A stretch of 64,000 nt of DNA from Symsagittifera roscoffensis (GCF_963678635.1 NW_026970776.1:1-64000), one strand, 5' to 3'. Counted from the stretch's first letter, positions 1 to 11,420 are shown. Notes: a model not told the origin generated them from the letters alone. A program made the numbers and translations.

Positions 1-235
1 GATATAGGAATTACTCGAGGGAGAAGGAATTTTAAATTCTTGAAAATTTTGTGAGCCTTTTTCTTCAGTTCAGCCAAATTGATTTTCCGAGCTCTCCAAA
101 CCAGTCTAAAGACCTCAGTTGAACCAAATTACCTGCGTTTCAAGCTATTTTTTGAAAAAAAACGAGTAAACAGTGATTTAGATTGTTTTAGGAAAGTGTC
201 GACCAAAATGTTGCGTTTTTCGGCGCGCATTACTA
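1..235 (+). repeat. hAT-type MITE, 5'-truncated copy
   Basis: The stretch matches the other MITE copies in the window: a TCGAGGGAG-type block near the left end, then TTGATTTTCCGAGCTCTCC and a GACC(T/C)C(A/G)GT block. The left terminal repeat lies outside the window or has decayed. No coding potential is seen. Confidence 0.6.
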
Positions 236-247
236 GTATATATATCT

Positions 248-634
248 AGAGGCGAATCTGGGAATTTCTCGAGGGGGAGCAGATTTTCAAAACGTGTTCG
301 AAATTTTTGTCGACCTTTTTTTTAGGTCAACCAAATTAACTTTCCGAGCTCTCCCAATGTACTCAAAAGACCCCGTCTTGGCTATATGAAAAAAAAACAA
401 GTAAAAAAATCATTTTTAGGCACTGTTTGAAAAACGTTGACCAAAAAATCACGCTTTTTTTGGCGGCGTGCGCTCCTCCTCTAAATTACTGTATAATAGC
501 GCCCAAGGCGCCTTTAGAAAAACTTTTGGGTCCCTCAGTAAAAAAAATGATTATTTCAAAAATAGTTCAAAGGGGGACCCTTTGGGTCGGCAGGGGTCGA
601 ATCCCTGAGGAGGGGTCTAAATCCGCCCTTATAT
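248..634 (+). repeat. hAT-type MITE copy with decayed ends
   Basis: The left end TAGAGGCGAATCTGGG and right end TCTAAATCCGCCCTT are decayed versions of the family ends CAGGGGCGGATCTAGG and TAAATCCGCCCCTG. The body has the shared order seen in better copies: TTCTCGAGG, GTCGACC, the CCGAGCTCTCC block, and the GCGCCTTT and GGGACCCTTTGGGTCGG blocks. Both flanks are TA-rich, so the 8-bp target duplication cannot be judged. A short open frame inside is not considered a gene. Confidence 0.75.
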
Positions 635-959
635 ATATGTTTAGAGATAGTGTGCATGATCTCTAAAAATATACTTAACAACATCATGATCGCTACTCGT
701 TGGTTATTGGGTCACTGCAGTGCAGTGGTTCCCATAAAGACCTGAGAAACTTGTGTTAATTTTACAATTACGGCACGGAAAAACTGTTCTAGTTTGCTTC
801 TTGTTGCAAAATTTCAAATAAGAGCAAAAAACGGCATGGTTACTACTTTCAGAATTGACATTTTTTGTACCGATATCATTTACCTATATGGACTTAACAT
901 CAAATATTACAAGGACTTTTCCTTGTTTCTTTATCAGCTCTTAGAATTATATCACAGCT

Positions 960-2376
960 GCTTGTTGTTCCGACTTTCGTAACGAAAGTAATGAAATATT
1001 TGTGCTCGAGGTGGGTTTTTTCTTCAGACAAGTTTCGATTTCTTAACTAGCCATTTGTGACGGAATTTTTTACATCATTCAAAATGTATTGTGCTGTTGA
1101 GCTTACTTTTAAAAAACATATATATTTTACCTGTGATCATTTTTCATAAATATGAGGTTTTAAAGATTGCCATTTCGGCCAACTTAGGACAATTAACGAG
1201 CGATATATAAAACAGTACCAAGGGGGCCCTATGGCACTCCCCCCCCTAAATCCGCTGTTGCAAGAGAGCAAACAAAAATTAGTCTTATGAGCCACGACTG
1301 ATACAAAACTGAAACTGCTCAATGAGTGCTCTTGGTACGGTTTCGCTTTAGTTTTATTCTTGAACTTGTTTTCTGTGTTCCATAAAGCACACTTTGTATC
1401 CACAAATTTTAGCGTTTTTTTTTTTCAAACTGAAATTTAAGTTGTTTTATAAAATATTTCACTTAGTCTCTAAACCTCTTTAGCGAATGAAGGGCGAAAT
1501 ATTTTAAATAATTTCATTCGATGAGAGATACTTTTCTCGGCGTGAGGCGACAATTCGTAACATGCGACAATTCATAACAGGCAAAAATTTGTAGCAAGCG
1601 ACAATTCGCAACAGTAGATTAAGCGGCGATCACTGATTCACGCGCAATATTCCTCTCGTGCCGGACGTAATCGCAGCAGAGCGAGGTGGAGCAAGCATGT
1701 TCTATTTGCCAATGCATTGTTACGAATTGTCGCCTGTTACGAATTGTCGCCTGTTACGAATTATCGCCTGTTACGAATTGTTGCCTGTTACGAATTGTCG
1801 CCCTACTTTTCCTCGGATACGACCTTAACTTCCTTTTTAGTTTGCTTTCGTTTCCAGAGAAAAACCTTACGTTCGGAATAAGTGGAAAAAATCTCAGATA
1901 AAAAGTTCATGGAATGCCGACAGGGGAGTTTCAAAGTGTCTTTGATAGGAAAAAAGGTTTGTAGAAAAAGTTTTCAGTGGTCTGGCTGTTGAAAATCATC
2001 CCCTTTGAACAGACTGGAAAATTGTAGCATAAAAATATTTCCGAGGTGATCGATCCATAGATCTTCGTGATCACGATTGGTGTCTTTAAGATTGCTGTGA
2101 AACACCCAGAAATAGACTGACTTGACTATTAGAGTGCTGGGATAATATGATGCTGGAAGTTTAACGCGCAATATTTACGCATGGCGAATTATCCCGCACC
2201 CCAAAATAGCTCCAAATTCACTTGAGGCAGGCTAATCGGTCTTATTAATTACACGAATCTTAATATCCAGCTTAAAATTAATAGTCTGTCAATATTTCAT
2301 AAACAAAAATTATTCAAGGCCAGTTCATGGACAGTCGGAATATTCAGGGTTTTGCCCTGATACGAGCAGTCTTGTT
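960..2376 (+). repeat. Palindrome-headed dispersed repeat, copy 1 (interrupted)
   Basis: The head (966-1210) has the imperfect palindrome ACTTTCGTAACGAAAGT followed by a conserved block with GAATATTTGTGCTCG, found also near 7090, 20280, 20985 and, reversed, near 18340 and 29000. The tail (2165-2376) has GGCGAATTATCCCGC and ends in TGATACGAGCAGTCTTG, as does the tail near 20465-20710. The middle contains the inverted 17-bp array at 1546-1802, which looks like a secondary insertion. The family is not recognised; no transposase is seen. Confidence 0.55.
1546..1802. repeat. Inverted pair of 17-bp tandem arrays
   Basis: The left arm (1546-1612) holds about four head-to-tail units of GGCGACAATTCGTAACA. 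The right arm (1718-1802) holds five units of its reverse complement TGTTACGAATTGTCGCC. About 105 bp of non-repetitive, more GC-rich DNA lies between. The whole could fold into a long hairpin whose arms are themselves tandem repeats, like foldback transposons. Confidence 0.85.
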
Positions 2377-2523
2377 GTTATTTAAACAAAGCGTTCATTG
2401 CCAATTTGTGTCTATTTGGTTTTGATTGAAACTTCAACGCTTTGGCTAAAGTGCAAGATCCAATATTTGGGATAAATAAGATAAGCGATTCTTCTATTTA
2501 AAATCAGTTTAGATCTGAACCAA

Positions 2524-2960
2524 GTGACACTACAATTCCGAGTGAGCGAGCTACCCGGGTCGAGGTTTGCGATTTATGCTTCGACCGACTCGACCAACAA
2601 TTGGTATGTTTCAACCGTCTCGACTAGGGCTCGATATAATTCGAACGACTCGACCCAGGCTGTTTATGTTTCGAATATGCTTGACCGAGGAAAACATTTC
2701 GAACAAGTTTGACCGAAGAAAAATATTTTGACCAAATTCGACCAATGAGTTTTTTTGAACGACAAAATTTTGACCGGGTAAACATTTTCGAATGTGTTTG
2801 AACCGGGATTTTGTTCAATCAAGAAGCGTTTCCACCGAGAAAATTTTTTTTTACGATTGTTTACGACTGAGGCAAAACATTTCGACTGAGTTCGAGACAG
2901 AAATTTTTTTGAACAAAAAATTTCGAAGCAGAAATAAAAACATTTCTTTTGTTAGATCAA
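2524..2960 (+). repeat. Degenerate short-period repeat rich in TCGACC
   Basis: Repeated variants of TTCGACCGA, CGACTCGACC and GACCGAG(G/A)AAA recur every 20-40 bp, becoming more degenerate to the right. Open frames through it read as low-complexity peptide and are not called as genes. Confidence 0.55.
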
Positions 2961-3006
2961 ACAAAGGGTTTCAAACGCTAAAACAAGTTTTCACGGAAGA
3001 CAATAT

Positions 3007-3046
3007 GATATATGTATGCATGTATGTATATATGCATTTATGTATG

Positions 3047-3080
<34 letters not shown>

Positions 3081-3411
3081 TGTATGTATGTATGTATGTA
3101 TGTATGTATGTATGTATGTATGTATTCATGTATGTATGTATGTATGTATGTATGTATGTATGTATGTATGTATGTATGTATGTATGTATGTATGTATGTA
3201 TGTATGTATGTATGTATGTATGTATGTATGTATGTATGTATGTATGTATGTATGTATGTATGTATGTATGTATGTATGTATGTATGTATGTATGTATGTA
3301 TGTATGTATGCATGTATGTATGTATGTATGTATGTATGTATGTATGTATGTATGTATGTATGTATGTATGTATGTATGTATGTATGTATGTATGTATGTA
3401 TGTATACATAT
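3007..3411 (+). repeat. (TATG)n microsatellite, about 400 bp
   Basis: About 100 tetranucleotide units, interrupted only a few times (GCATTTA near 3033, TTCATG near 3124, TGCATG near 3310). Because 4 is not a multiple of 3 and the motif lacks stops in the forward frames, several long false ORFs (MYVC and IHTY repeats) cross it on both strands. A short stem GCTGGTC...GACCAGC follows at about 3477-3499. Confidence 0.97.
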
Positions 3412-3934
3412 AAATAAATATTTTTTTCTTCGCCCAAAGCAATGCTGCTGGTTGGGACCGTTATGTAGGCCTTCTGGTGCTGGTCCTGTCTATGACCAGC
3501 AAATATACTGTTCTAGCTAACTGCACATTAAAGTACATATATACAGGCTTATTTTGCTAATTGCATCTGTTTTACAGTTTACGAGCAGAAAAATCTGAAA
3601 ACATTTAAAATCCAAATAGTTTTTAGTTGAAGATAAATGCTTCCTGTTTGTCAATTTATTGCTCTGTTTATTTGATGGCTGTAGTTGTTAGCTAATTAAT
3701 TTAGCTTATACCCGATTGCTTCCAAGCTGTTTTGCTAATTTCAACTGTTTGGAAAACATGGCATATAATAGTTTCTACAACCTTTCTAGTGTTCCTGTTT
3801 ATGCAAAATAACGGATAAGAAATCTGGTGCAGCTCACGTTAAAATAAGCAAAGACAAAAATGTCAAATGTTTCGTAACAACTGTATCACAGAAAAAGGAA
3901 AAGTCATCAGGTAAATCAAATTTCACTGGTGTCG
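3412..3934. other. Non-coding spacer after the microsatellite
   Basis: About 70 bp of GC-richer sequence with a 7-bp stem (GCTGGTC/GACCAGC) lies next to the microsatellite and may be the tail of a microsatellite-associated element. The remainder is AT-rich with nothing recognisable. Confidence 0.4.
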
Positions 3935-4460
3935 ATTGTGTCCTCGCCCTCGGCGGATGATGTTCGATTCGTCAGATGAACACCATTTAAAAACAGACCA
4001 TCATGAAAGAAAGACAGGACTAAAAAGTAGCAGGCCAGAACCCAGCCAGTCAGGAAAACCCACAAAAAAGCCGGAATCTAAATTTTTTTTTCTAAAATTG
4101 GAGAGTTTAGGCACCATAGCCAGAACCCCAGTACGAACTCGGGAGAAACGTTCACAGCCAAAAACCCCTGCCAAGCCAAACTCGTAGCCTAAAGCAGCAA
4201 GAAGTACGGCTTCAACCTCAAAAACATGACCGGAAAGGGGAGCAATAGTCGCTTTCAAGGAACCGTCACCGCAGACGATTGCGCTATCCGTAATCCGACA
4301 GCTCACAAGAAAAGACGATCCGCATTATACTCACCGCCGCAGTCGCGCCAACGTGTTGCAAGCTTGCCAACAGAGGGTAGGAATTAATACGAAATTTAGA
4401 GCCGGTTATCGCCATGAAGCGGCGAAGTGCGCGTAACGCGCCCGCCGGCGACCTTAAACC
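3935..4460. other. GC-rich island of unknown nature
   Basis: Base composition is visibly richer in G+C than both flanks, and moderately open frames exist on both strands (83 codons + from 3936; 101 and 60 codons - between 4001 and 4466). I recognise no domain. It could be a decayed exon, a transposase remnant or foreign insert. The frames overlap antisense to each other, so at most one could be real. Confidence 0.4.
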
Positions 4461-4520
4461 GAGCATTTAAAGCTTACAATTAGCTTCAAATACTTGCGAG
4501 TAGTCGCTTTCCTTAAATTT

Positions 4521-4600
4521 TGCGAGTTGTCTTTTGCTGCGAGTTGTCTTTTCTTGCGAGTTTTCTTTTCTTGGGAGTTGTCTTTTCTTGCGAGTTGTTG
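4521..4600 (+). repeat. 17-bp tandem repeat, about 4.7 units
   Basis: Units of TGCGAGTTGTCTTTTCT follow one another with few changes, directly after the GC-rich island. The unit differs in sequence from the other 17-bp array at 1546-1802 but shares its length. Confidence 0.85.
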
Positions 4601-4743
4601 CGGTAGCGGCGGTATCACCCAAACTAGCATCGGATAATGACGCCAGATCATCGGTCTTATCAAAAAATGAAAAAAAAACAAAGATATCAAGGAATCTGAA
4701 AATTTTCACTATGATTTAGCGCTTAAAAACAAGCGAGTGCTTA

Positions 4744-5413
4744 AAAACAAGTTACAAGAGATGCAAATCTTTGAAAATCGGAACAAATATTGGTGACCTT
4801 TTTTGGGGAATTTAAAGGTGAATTTTATTTGTTAAATTTGAGCCATCGATTAGAGCTAAGGCGTACAATTATCAACAAGAATTTGAAAGCTATAAAAACA
4901 ATAACTTTCAACTGCGGTTAAAAATTAAAAACAAATGCTTTTCATTCATTATAATTAATTATAAAATGTCAATTCATAACTGAAATCAATTCATCATGCC
5001 TATTTGAAGAGTATTTTTCAACCAGCAATTTTAGGGTCTACAAAAATGATATGACTAAAAATGGGCCAAGAGTTTTTAATGTGCAAAAGATTCGTCTGTG
5101 CAAAAAAAAGTTGAACTCGTTGATGTAATAAGCAGTAAGTTTTTCAAAAAATATTTAGTCTTCGGTTTGAGTTTCTTAACATTAGATTTGAAGATGAAAT
5201 TTTCAAGCAATTGTATGATCTGTATGCTTAAAAATGATTGAAACGTTAAATTGTTCTTGCTTAAGAAAGCATCAAGCATTAAAAACGATGAAACGACTGT
5301 GTTTAGTAAAAAAAAATTAATGTATTTTTTTTTGCAATCAGATACAATTTTTTCTATTTTGTGAGCTATAGAGCCGGTACAACATTGAAAACAAGTTATA
5401 AAAGATGTAAAAC
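4744..5413 (+). repeat. Dispersed ~650-bp repeat, copy 1
   Basis: It aligns along most of its length with 8190-8790: shared blocks include AATCGGAACAAA, GAGTATTT, TTAGGGTCTA, AACTCGTTGAT, CAGTAAGTTTTTCAAAAA and GCCGGTACAACATTGAAAAC. Similar ~26-bp sequences (AAAACAAGTTACAAGAGATG near 4746 and AAAACAAGTTATAAAAGATG near 5390) bracket it, either as a decayed target duplication or short terminal direct repeats. No protein is evident. Confidence 0.75.
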
Positions 5414-5458
5414 CTGATGAGTAAAAATTTATGGGCGTGAAAAAGAAGCATTGTGACC

Positions 5459-5860
5459 AGTGGCGTTTGCTGGAAAGTTTTTAGGGGAAAGGGCGGTTTT
5501 TCGAAAATTTTTGAAAAAGTTGCCTAATTTTTTTAGTACTAGGTTGACCAATTTCACTTTCGCAACCGAAAATACTATAAAGACCATATGTTGTCAAAAA
5601 TTTTCTGCGCCGCAGACAAGTTTTTCCAAAAAACAGGCCAGAAAAGGCGTTTATAGGCCATTTTTGGAAAATGTTGACTAGAAAACTGCGTTTTTCGACG
5701 CGCGCTTCCCCCCCCCCCCTCCTCAATATTATTTGTTTTGGTGCCAAAAGCGCCTTTGGAAAAATTTTCAGGTTGGTCAACCAAAAATAGATGTCGTAAA
5801 ATTATACCAAAGTGGGACACTTTGGAAAAAATTTGGCAACCAGAATGAGTTAACCAAGGT
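5459..5860 (+). repeat. hAT-type MITE copy, decayed
   Basis: The shared body is present: GCGCCGCAGACAAGTTTTTCC, the pyrimidine run before the GCGCGC block, GCGCCTTTGGAAAAATTTTC, and AGTGGGACACTTTGG. The left end is degraded. The open frames on both strands inside it are artefacts of the repeat. Confidence 0.65.
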
Positions 5861-7085
5861 GACTATGAGTTCACCAAAAATCATCAGTACAAAATTAATG
5901 ATCATGCAAGTTTATGATGGAAAGTGAGAGTGTATGATGAGCTTATGACCCGTTCTGCGTTGACAAATAGTGACAAATAGAGTAAAATGCCGGCTTTCTT
6001 GTACGCTCTAGCAATTCAAATCAGTGATTGTCTGAATCACAAAAAATTGTAGTTCGGGTCATTTGCGTTTCACAAGGACTGTGTGTAGTTGACTTAGACC
6101 ATGCCAACAGTATACTTTTTGTTATCGACTGTTCAGCTATTTTACAAACTGTTATAGCTCAAATGACTTCTGCTGCTGCTAATATCGGCATTCAAATCAG
6201 CTCATAAAGAAGCCAAGCTGTGCATTTTGAGAATTGGAAGCGGATTCGGCAACAGGCCAAAAACAAAAATCCGCAAAATTGCTACTTTTCTCTGATCTTT
6301 TTTGCTGTTTTGGATTAGGACAAATAGCTAAAAATCTGTATTGCTCAAAATCGCTCCAAAAACAGTCAACTTTGCGGAATCCGAAGTAAAATTTGTGGAA
6401 CCCACAACAAAATTTGAGGAATTCGGAACCATTTGTGGAATCCATATACAAACAATAATACATGTGTTTAATATACTTAAGCTGTCCTGGAATCTGCAAC
6501 TACAAGTGGAATATGCAAGCTCAGTGGTTGTAAAACGAACGCTTTTTTCCGCTTTTTTTAAAAGTTTTTATGCAACACGGGAAGATGTTGCTCTGCAGCA
6601 AAAATTGACTATAGAACGCAAGACTATTCAGCATACTCTACTTTGATAGCTATATTTTGATGGCCTCGTATGGATAATTTATCGGGATGGAAAAAACGGC
6701 GAGCAGTAGAAGAGGATTAATCTCGAAAGAGTGTTAATTGGCAAAAAAGATTTGACGTCATAGCAAGTTGAGTTTGGATTATTAGAAATTCACAAATCTT
6801 TTTTTTTCTACATCTTGACTACTTCATACACTATTTAGTTGACTTTCACAGACTCCTTCTATAATTTAATTTTCAAAAACTTAAATTTCGCCGATTTAAT
6901 TAATATCAGGTTCTGCAGCTTCTGAATATTGCGACAAAAATTGACAAAAAAAGCTTTCTTGCTAAAAGTAACTATCCACGATAGCTTTTCAAAATCAAAA
7001 TTCATTTTCATTTGAGCTGACTTATTTGGCATATAAAAACCACAGTTGAGTAAGAAAAAAGATTTCAAAACAAAATGGTTTCCCC
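5861..7085. other. AT-rich spacer, nothing recognised
   Basis: Short open frames on both strands (up to 101 codons at 6341-6646) have no recognisable domain and low-complexity composition. No RNA gene or repeat shared with the rest of the window was noticed. Confidence 0.4.
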
Positions 7086-7086
7086 T

Positions 7087-7790
7087 TCTTCAAAATGTAA
7101 CGGAATATTTGTGCTCGGGGTGTTTTTTTTTCTTCAGACAAAGTTTGAGTTTTTAACTCAGACTTTTTGAAGGATTTTTTTTTTATATCAGCTGAAAAGT
7201 ATTGTCATTCTGAGCTCAAATTTGAAAAACCATTTTACCTGTGATTATTTTTTTTCATAACGTTATGACGGTTTAAAGATTGTCAATGTGCGGAGATAAA
7301 ATCCCTCATAGTAATCGTTCAAAATTGATTAAAACAGGCCATTTGTCATAAATCCTACATTCCTAGTATTGAAAACTATCACTTAGTACTTTATATGGCG
7401 TGTGGAGGCATGATTTTTAAAAAGCTCAAAATATTATATACATGTTTTTTTCTTGTTCGAAAAATTCATCATTTTGTTAGAACGAGCACTGCTTCTTAGA
7501 CATTAAAAGACCGTTGGAACATTGTTGGCTTTACTCTGATACGATCAGTCTTGATTCAATTGCGGCTAAATATTAGGAACGAATGCCTGCTCACTATAAT
7601 AATATAACATGGATCATTTTTTAAAGCTGAAATCAATGAACCATGCACATTTATTTGTTTCTTTTTTGATAATGTTTGTACTCATAAATTTCAAAATATA
7701 CACATATTTAATAAAACAAAAAAGACTGCTCGTATACCAGGGTAAAGCCTTGAATCTTCCAATTTCCCTTTAACTCATATCGAATAGATT
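7087..7790. repeat. Palindrome-headed repeat, copy 2 and an inverted tail
   Basis: GTAACGGAATATTTGTGCTCGG near 7097 starts the family body. A forward tail TGATACGATCAGTCTTG is near 7538. A reversed tail (AAGACTGCTCGTATACCAGG) lies at about 7723-7742, so two copies face each other. Confidence 0.55.
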
Positions 7791-8189
7791 TTTGAGAGAG
7801 AAAATATTGAAAAACTATAGAATGTGGACAATATCAGAGATCAAGTGTAAAAAAAATGAGTCGTACCAAATTACTACGACAGACTAGCTAGCCTCAATTT
7901 ACTTTGGAACAATTTTATTGTGCAGGATAAGTCGCAACGAATAAATAATTTGCGTTACGTTTTCGGGGTTATGGATAAAATCTTCAAAATGCCCATAAAT
8001 TGGTCCAAAGCATGGCCAAATTGGCAAACTACAAACTGCCATAACTTTTTTAAAAAATGATCGGAGGTAAAATCTTTTTTTAAAAAAGTTTGATACCAGG
8101 GAGTCAATATCTTCAATAGGGCTTAATCTTTTTTGCTAAAAACTATTTTTTTTGTTGAGTAAATTGACTGAAAAAAACACACCAAGAAT

Positions 8190-8790
8190 AAGTATTCTTT
8201 TTTTCGAAAATCGGAACAAAATTGGTGACATTTTTTAGTAAAGCTACTGGTGAATTTTTTTATTAATAGGTAAATTTTATTAATAATGGACGAGAACTAA
8301 AGCGTACAGTTATCACCGAAGAGTTCGAAAATTTTAAATACAATTACTTTTAATTGTGGTTAAAAATGAAAAACTAATACTTTTCAGTCAACATAATTAT
8401 TCATAAAAGGTCAATTCACCACTAAATCAATTCACCATGACTACTCAAAGAGTATTTGCCAACCTTCAAATTGTTAGGGTCTATAAAACTGATATTACTA
8501 ATAATGGGAGTTTTTAATGTTCAACCGAATTAAGCAAAAAATTCGTCTGTTCAAAAAAATCTGAACTCGTTGATTTGATAAACAGTAAGTTTTTCAAAAA
8601 ACTTATAATCATCGATTTTAGTTTTTTCATTGGAGTTTAATGCCACAATAAATTGTTTTTTTTAAGAAAGTATCAAGCCTTAAAAATGATTACTTGAGTA
8701 TGTTTAGTCCAAAAAATTAATGTCTTACTTTGCCATCAGGTACATTTTTTTTGTTTTGTGACCATAAGGGCCGGTACAACATTGAAAACA
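8190..8790 (+). repeat. Dispersed ~650-bp repeat, copy 2
   Basis: Co-linear with 4744-5413 but diverged by many substitutions and small indels. It ends in GCCGGTACAACATTGAAAAC as in copy 1. Confidence 0.75.
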
Positions 8791-9470
8791 AGAGATGATT
8801 GTTTGATTTAAGCCAAAAACACAAACATAAACTCAAACACAGTTTTTGGGTGGCCACAACTGATCAGACAGATGCCCCACGAGTTTTGAAAAAAAAATTA
8901 GTATACAAAAACGTTCCGTTTTTTTGATGAAAATCAGTTGTTCTCACCAAAACATTATGTATGCTTTTTAGAGGTGGAATCTTTAAAACATAAACTCTAA
9001 AATTAGAGTTTGAAACTGTACAGAGATTTAAAACCAACTTCAGTAGTTTTACGACTTGCAGGGTTTTCCCCTATTTTTTCAAACCCCTGAAATTTTGCAA
9101 ACAGAAATATTTTTCGATGCAGTTTTTGCTTTGAATAAGTAAACAGAGAATTTTTTTAGTTCTATCAGGTTGCTTGCATGTTTTGTTTTCTTTTTTGAAG
9201 TTAAAATCAAAAATGAATCGCCCTCGGAACTTTGTATTGGACTGACGGTGTACGATCGTACAAAAAATGATTTCTTACTCAACGGTTTGTTTGATCAATT
9301 CCGTCTTTTTTATCAGTTTATTAATTTAGTTGTCAGTACGTTTCCATGCAGGAAAATAATTGGCGTTGTTGCCGCGCAGAAGTAACTTTTGAGCGAAAAT
9401 CAATTGGATTATAAATGCTTTTTGCCACAACAAGCGTGAAAGTAATCAGCAAAATGATTGTACTAACGTG
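8791..9470. other. AT-rich spacer, nothing recognised
   Basis: Open frames of 67-71 codons overlap on opposite strands near 9079-9385 and have no recognisable domain. Confidence 0.35.
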
Positions 9471-9474
9471 CACA

Positions 9475-9850
9475 AACTTATGGCCAAGCGGTCTAAGACA
9501 AAAGCTAATTCAAACGTCCACCGGCTTGGCGTAGGATCGAACACACCAGCTACTATGTTTTAAAAAACTAAACTAGGGGTGATACATCATTTTAAGCGTT
9601 TTTATCTCTAACACGGTTCTTACTTGATTAAGTCTGACCCCCAAAAACGAGCAATTTGTCTCCAGAGCGAATACCAGTGTTTTCAGAGCTTGTTTTGTGT
9701 TTTAAACTATAAGTTGTTGTTGCCATGCACGATTTAAAAAGTGCAAAAATACCGACTATCGAATTGGTTTTCCGAAAATTGATTACCGTTAATTCAACTG
9801 TTTGAATTGGCTTACTTTTTCAAAGTTTGAGAGTGGAGCGAGCCCATTTT
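9475..9850 (+). repeat. tRNA-derived SINE-like repeat, copy 1
   Basis: The head has an A-box-like TGGCCAAGCGGTCTAAG as in Leu/Ser tRNAs, and a B-box-like GGATCGAAC about 40 bp later. The body that follows is shared with 16165-16525: CAATTTGTCTC, a CAGTGTTTTCAGAGCTTG-type block, GTTAATTCAACTGTTTGAAT, and GAGAGTGGAGCGAGC at the end. It abuts the satellite starting at about 9853. Confidence 0.65.
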
Positions 9851-9852
9851 GG

Positions 9853-11080
9853 TGCTGCAACCCGCGACAACTTGTTTTCAGAAGCTGTACGACCCGGACT
9901 TGAGTGTATCGACCCGGGCAGACTTGTTTTCAGAAGCTGTCCGACCCGGGGTGACTTTGTTTCAGAAACTATATCGATCCGGACCACTTGTTCTTAGAAG
10001 CTGTACGACTCCGGACAGACTTTCAGACTTGTTTTCAGAAAATGGACGAGCCGGGCAGACTTGTTTTCAGAAGCTGCACGACACGGACTGGAGTGTATCT
10101 ACCCGGACAGACTTGTTTTCAGAAGCTGTCCTACCCGGGGCGACTTGGTTTCAGAAGCTATATCGATCCGGACCACTTGTCCTTAGAAGCTGTACGACCC
10201 AGACAGACTTTCAGTCTTAATTTCAGAAGCTGCACGACCCGGCAGACTTTCAGACCTGTTTTCAGAAAATGGACGAGCCGGACAGACTTGTTTTCAGAAG
10301 CTGCACGACACGGACAGACTTTCAGACTTGTTTTCAGAAAATCGACGAGCCGGACAGACTTGTTTTCAGAAGCTGCACGACACGGACTGGAGTGTATCTA
10401 CCCGGACAGACTTGTTTTCAGAAGCTGTCCGACCCGGGGCGACTTGGTTTCACAAGCTATATCGATCCGGACCACTTGTTCTTAGAAGCTGTACGACCCG
10501 GACAGACTTTCAGACTTAATTTCAGAAGCTGGACGACCCGGACAGACTTTCAGACTTGTTTTCAGAAAATGGACGAGCCGGACAGACTTGTTTTCAGAAG
10601 CTGCACGACACGGACTGGTGTGTATCTACCCGGACAGACTTGTTTTCAGAAGCTGTCCGATCCGGGGCGACTTGGTTTCAGAAGCTATATCGATCCGGAC
10701 CACTTGTTCTTAGAAGCTGTACGACCCGGACAGACTTTCAGACTTGTTTTCAGAAAATGGACGACCCGGACATACTTTCAGACTTGTTTTCAGAAAATCG
10801 ACGAGCCGGACAGGCTTGTTTTCAGAAGCTGCACGACACGGACTGGAGTGTATCTACCAGGACAGACTTGTTTTCAGAAGCTGTCCGACCCGGGGCGACT
10901 TGGTTTCACAAGCTATATCGATCCGGACCACTTGTTCTTAGAAGCTGTACGACCCGGACAGACTTTCAGACTTGTTTTCAGAAACTGGACGACCCGGACA
11001 GACTTTCAGATATGTTTTCAGAAGCTGGACGACCCGGACAGACTTATTTTCAGAAGCTGTACGACGCGGACTCGATTCTA
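9853..11080 (+). repeat. Complex satellite, ~230-bp higher-order repeat
   Basis: Built from ~30-35-bp modules of the type GACTTGTTTTCAGAAGCTG plus (C/T)(A/C)CGACCCGGACA. The marker module TATATCGATCCGGACCACTT recurs near 9969, 10158, 10458, 10686 and 10915, giving spacings of about 189, 300, 228 and 229 bp. Forward frames stay open for long distances (up to 314 codons ending at 11213) and encode permuted copies of the same modules in different frames. That is expected of a stop-poor satellite and not by itself evidence for a gene. Confidence 0.9.
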
Positions 11081-11420
11081 TCCTTCCGGACTCGAGTGTC
11101 TACTTGGACTCGAGGATATTAGAAACGAGTGTATCAACCCACACACTAGTGTATCGACACGGACACGAGTGTATCCTTCACCGAGAGTGATAGCGATCAA
11201 TTGGCCGAGATAAATAGCGACTTGGACGAGAGAGTTAGAGATCAATTGGCCAAGAGTATTAGTGCATTGGCTGAGAGTTATACGAAAATTGGACCAAAGT
11301 CTTCACAACCCAGTTGGCCGACAAAGTCTGAGTATGCAATTGGCCGATTTTGGTCACATAGTGCAGTGAGCCAAAAGTCCTCGCAAGTGCGATTGTTCGC
11401 CGAATCTTCATTTGGCCGAA
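11081..11420 (+). repeat. Degenerate repeat tail next to the satellite
   Basis: Loose repeats of ACGAGTGTATC and of GATCAATTGGCC(G/A)AGAG recur to about 11420. They may be ancestral or diverged satellite modules. Confidence 0.5.

Noticed and set aside
1717-1802. CRISPR-like array
   Set aside because: The 17-bp units are directly adjacent with no spacers, and the context is eukaryotic.
2792-3520. Long open frames of MYVC and IHTY repeats on both strands
   Set aside because: They are translations of the (TATG)n microsatellite, whose period is not a multiple of three and which lacks stops; no start context or conserved flank supports a gene.
10269-11213. 314-codon frame and its overlapping neighbours as a repeat protein gene
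   Set aside because: The same peptide modules appear in different frames along the array, which shows nucleotide-level repetition and not selection on one protein.
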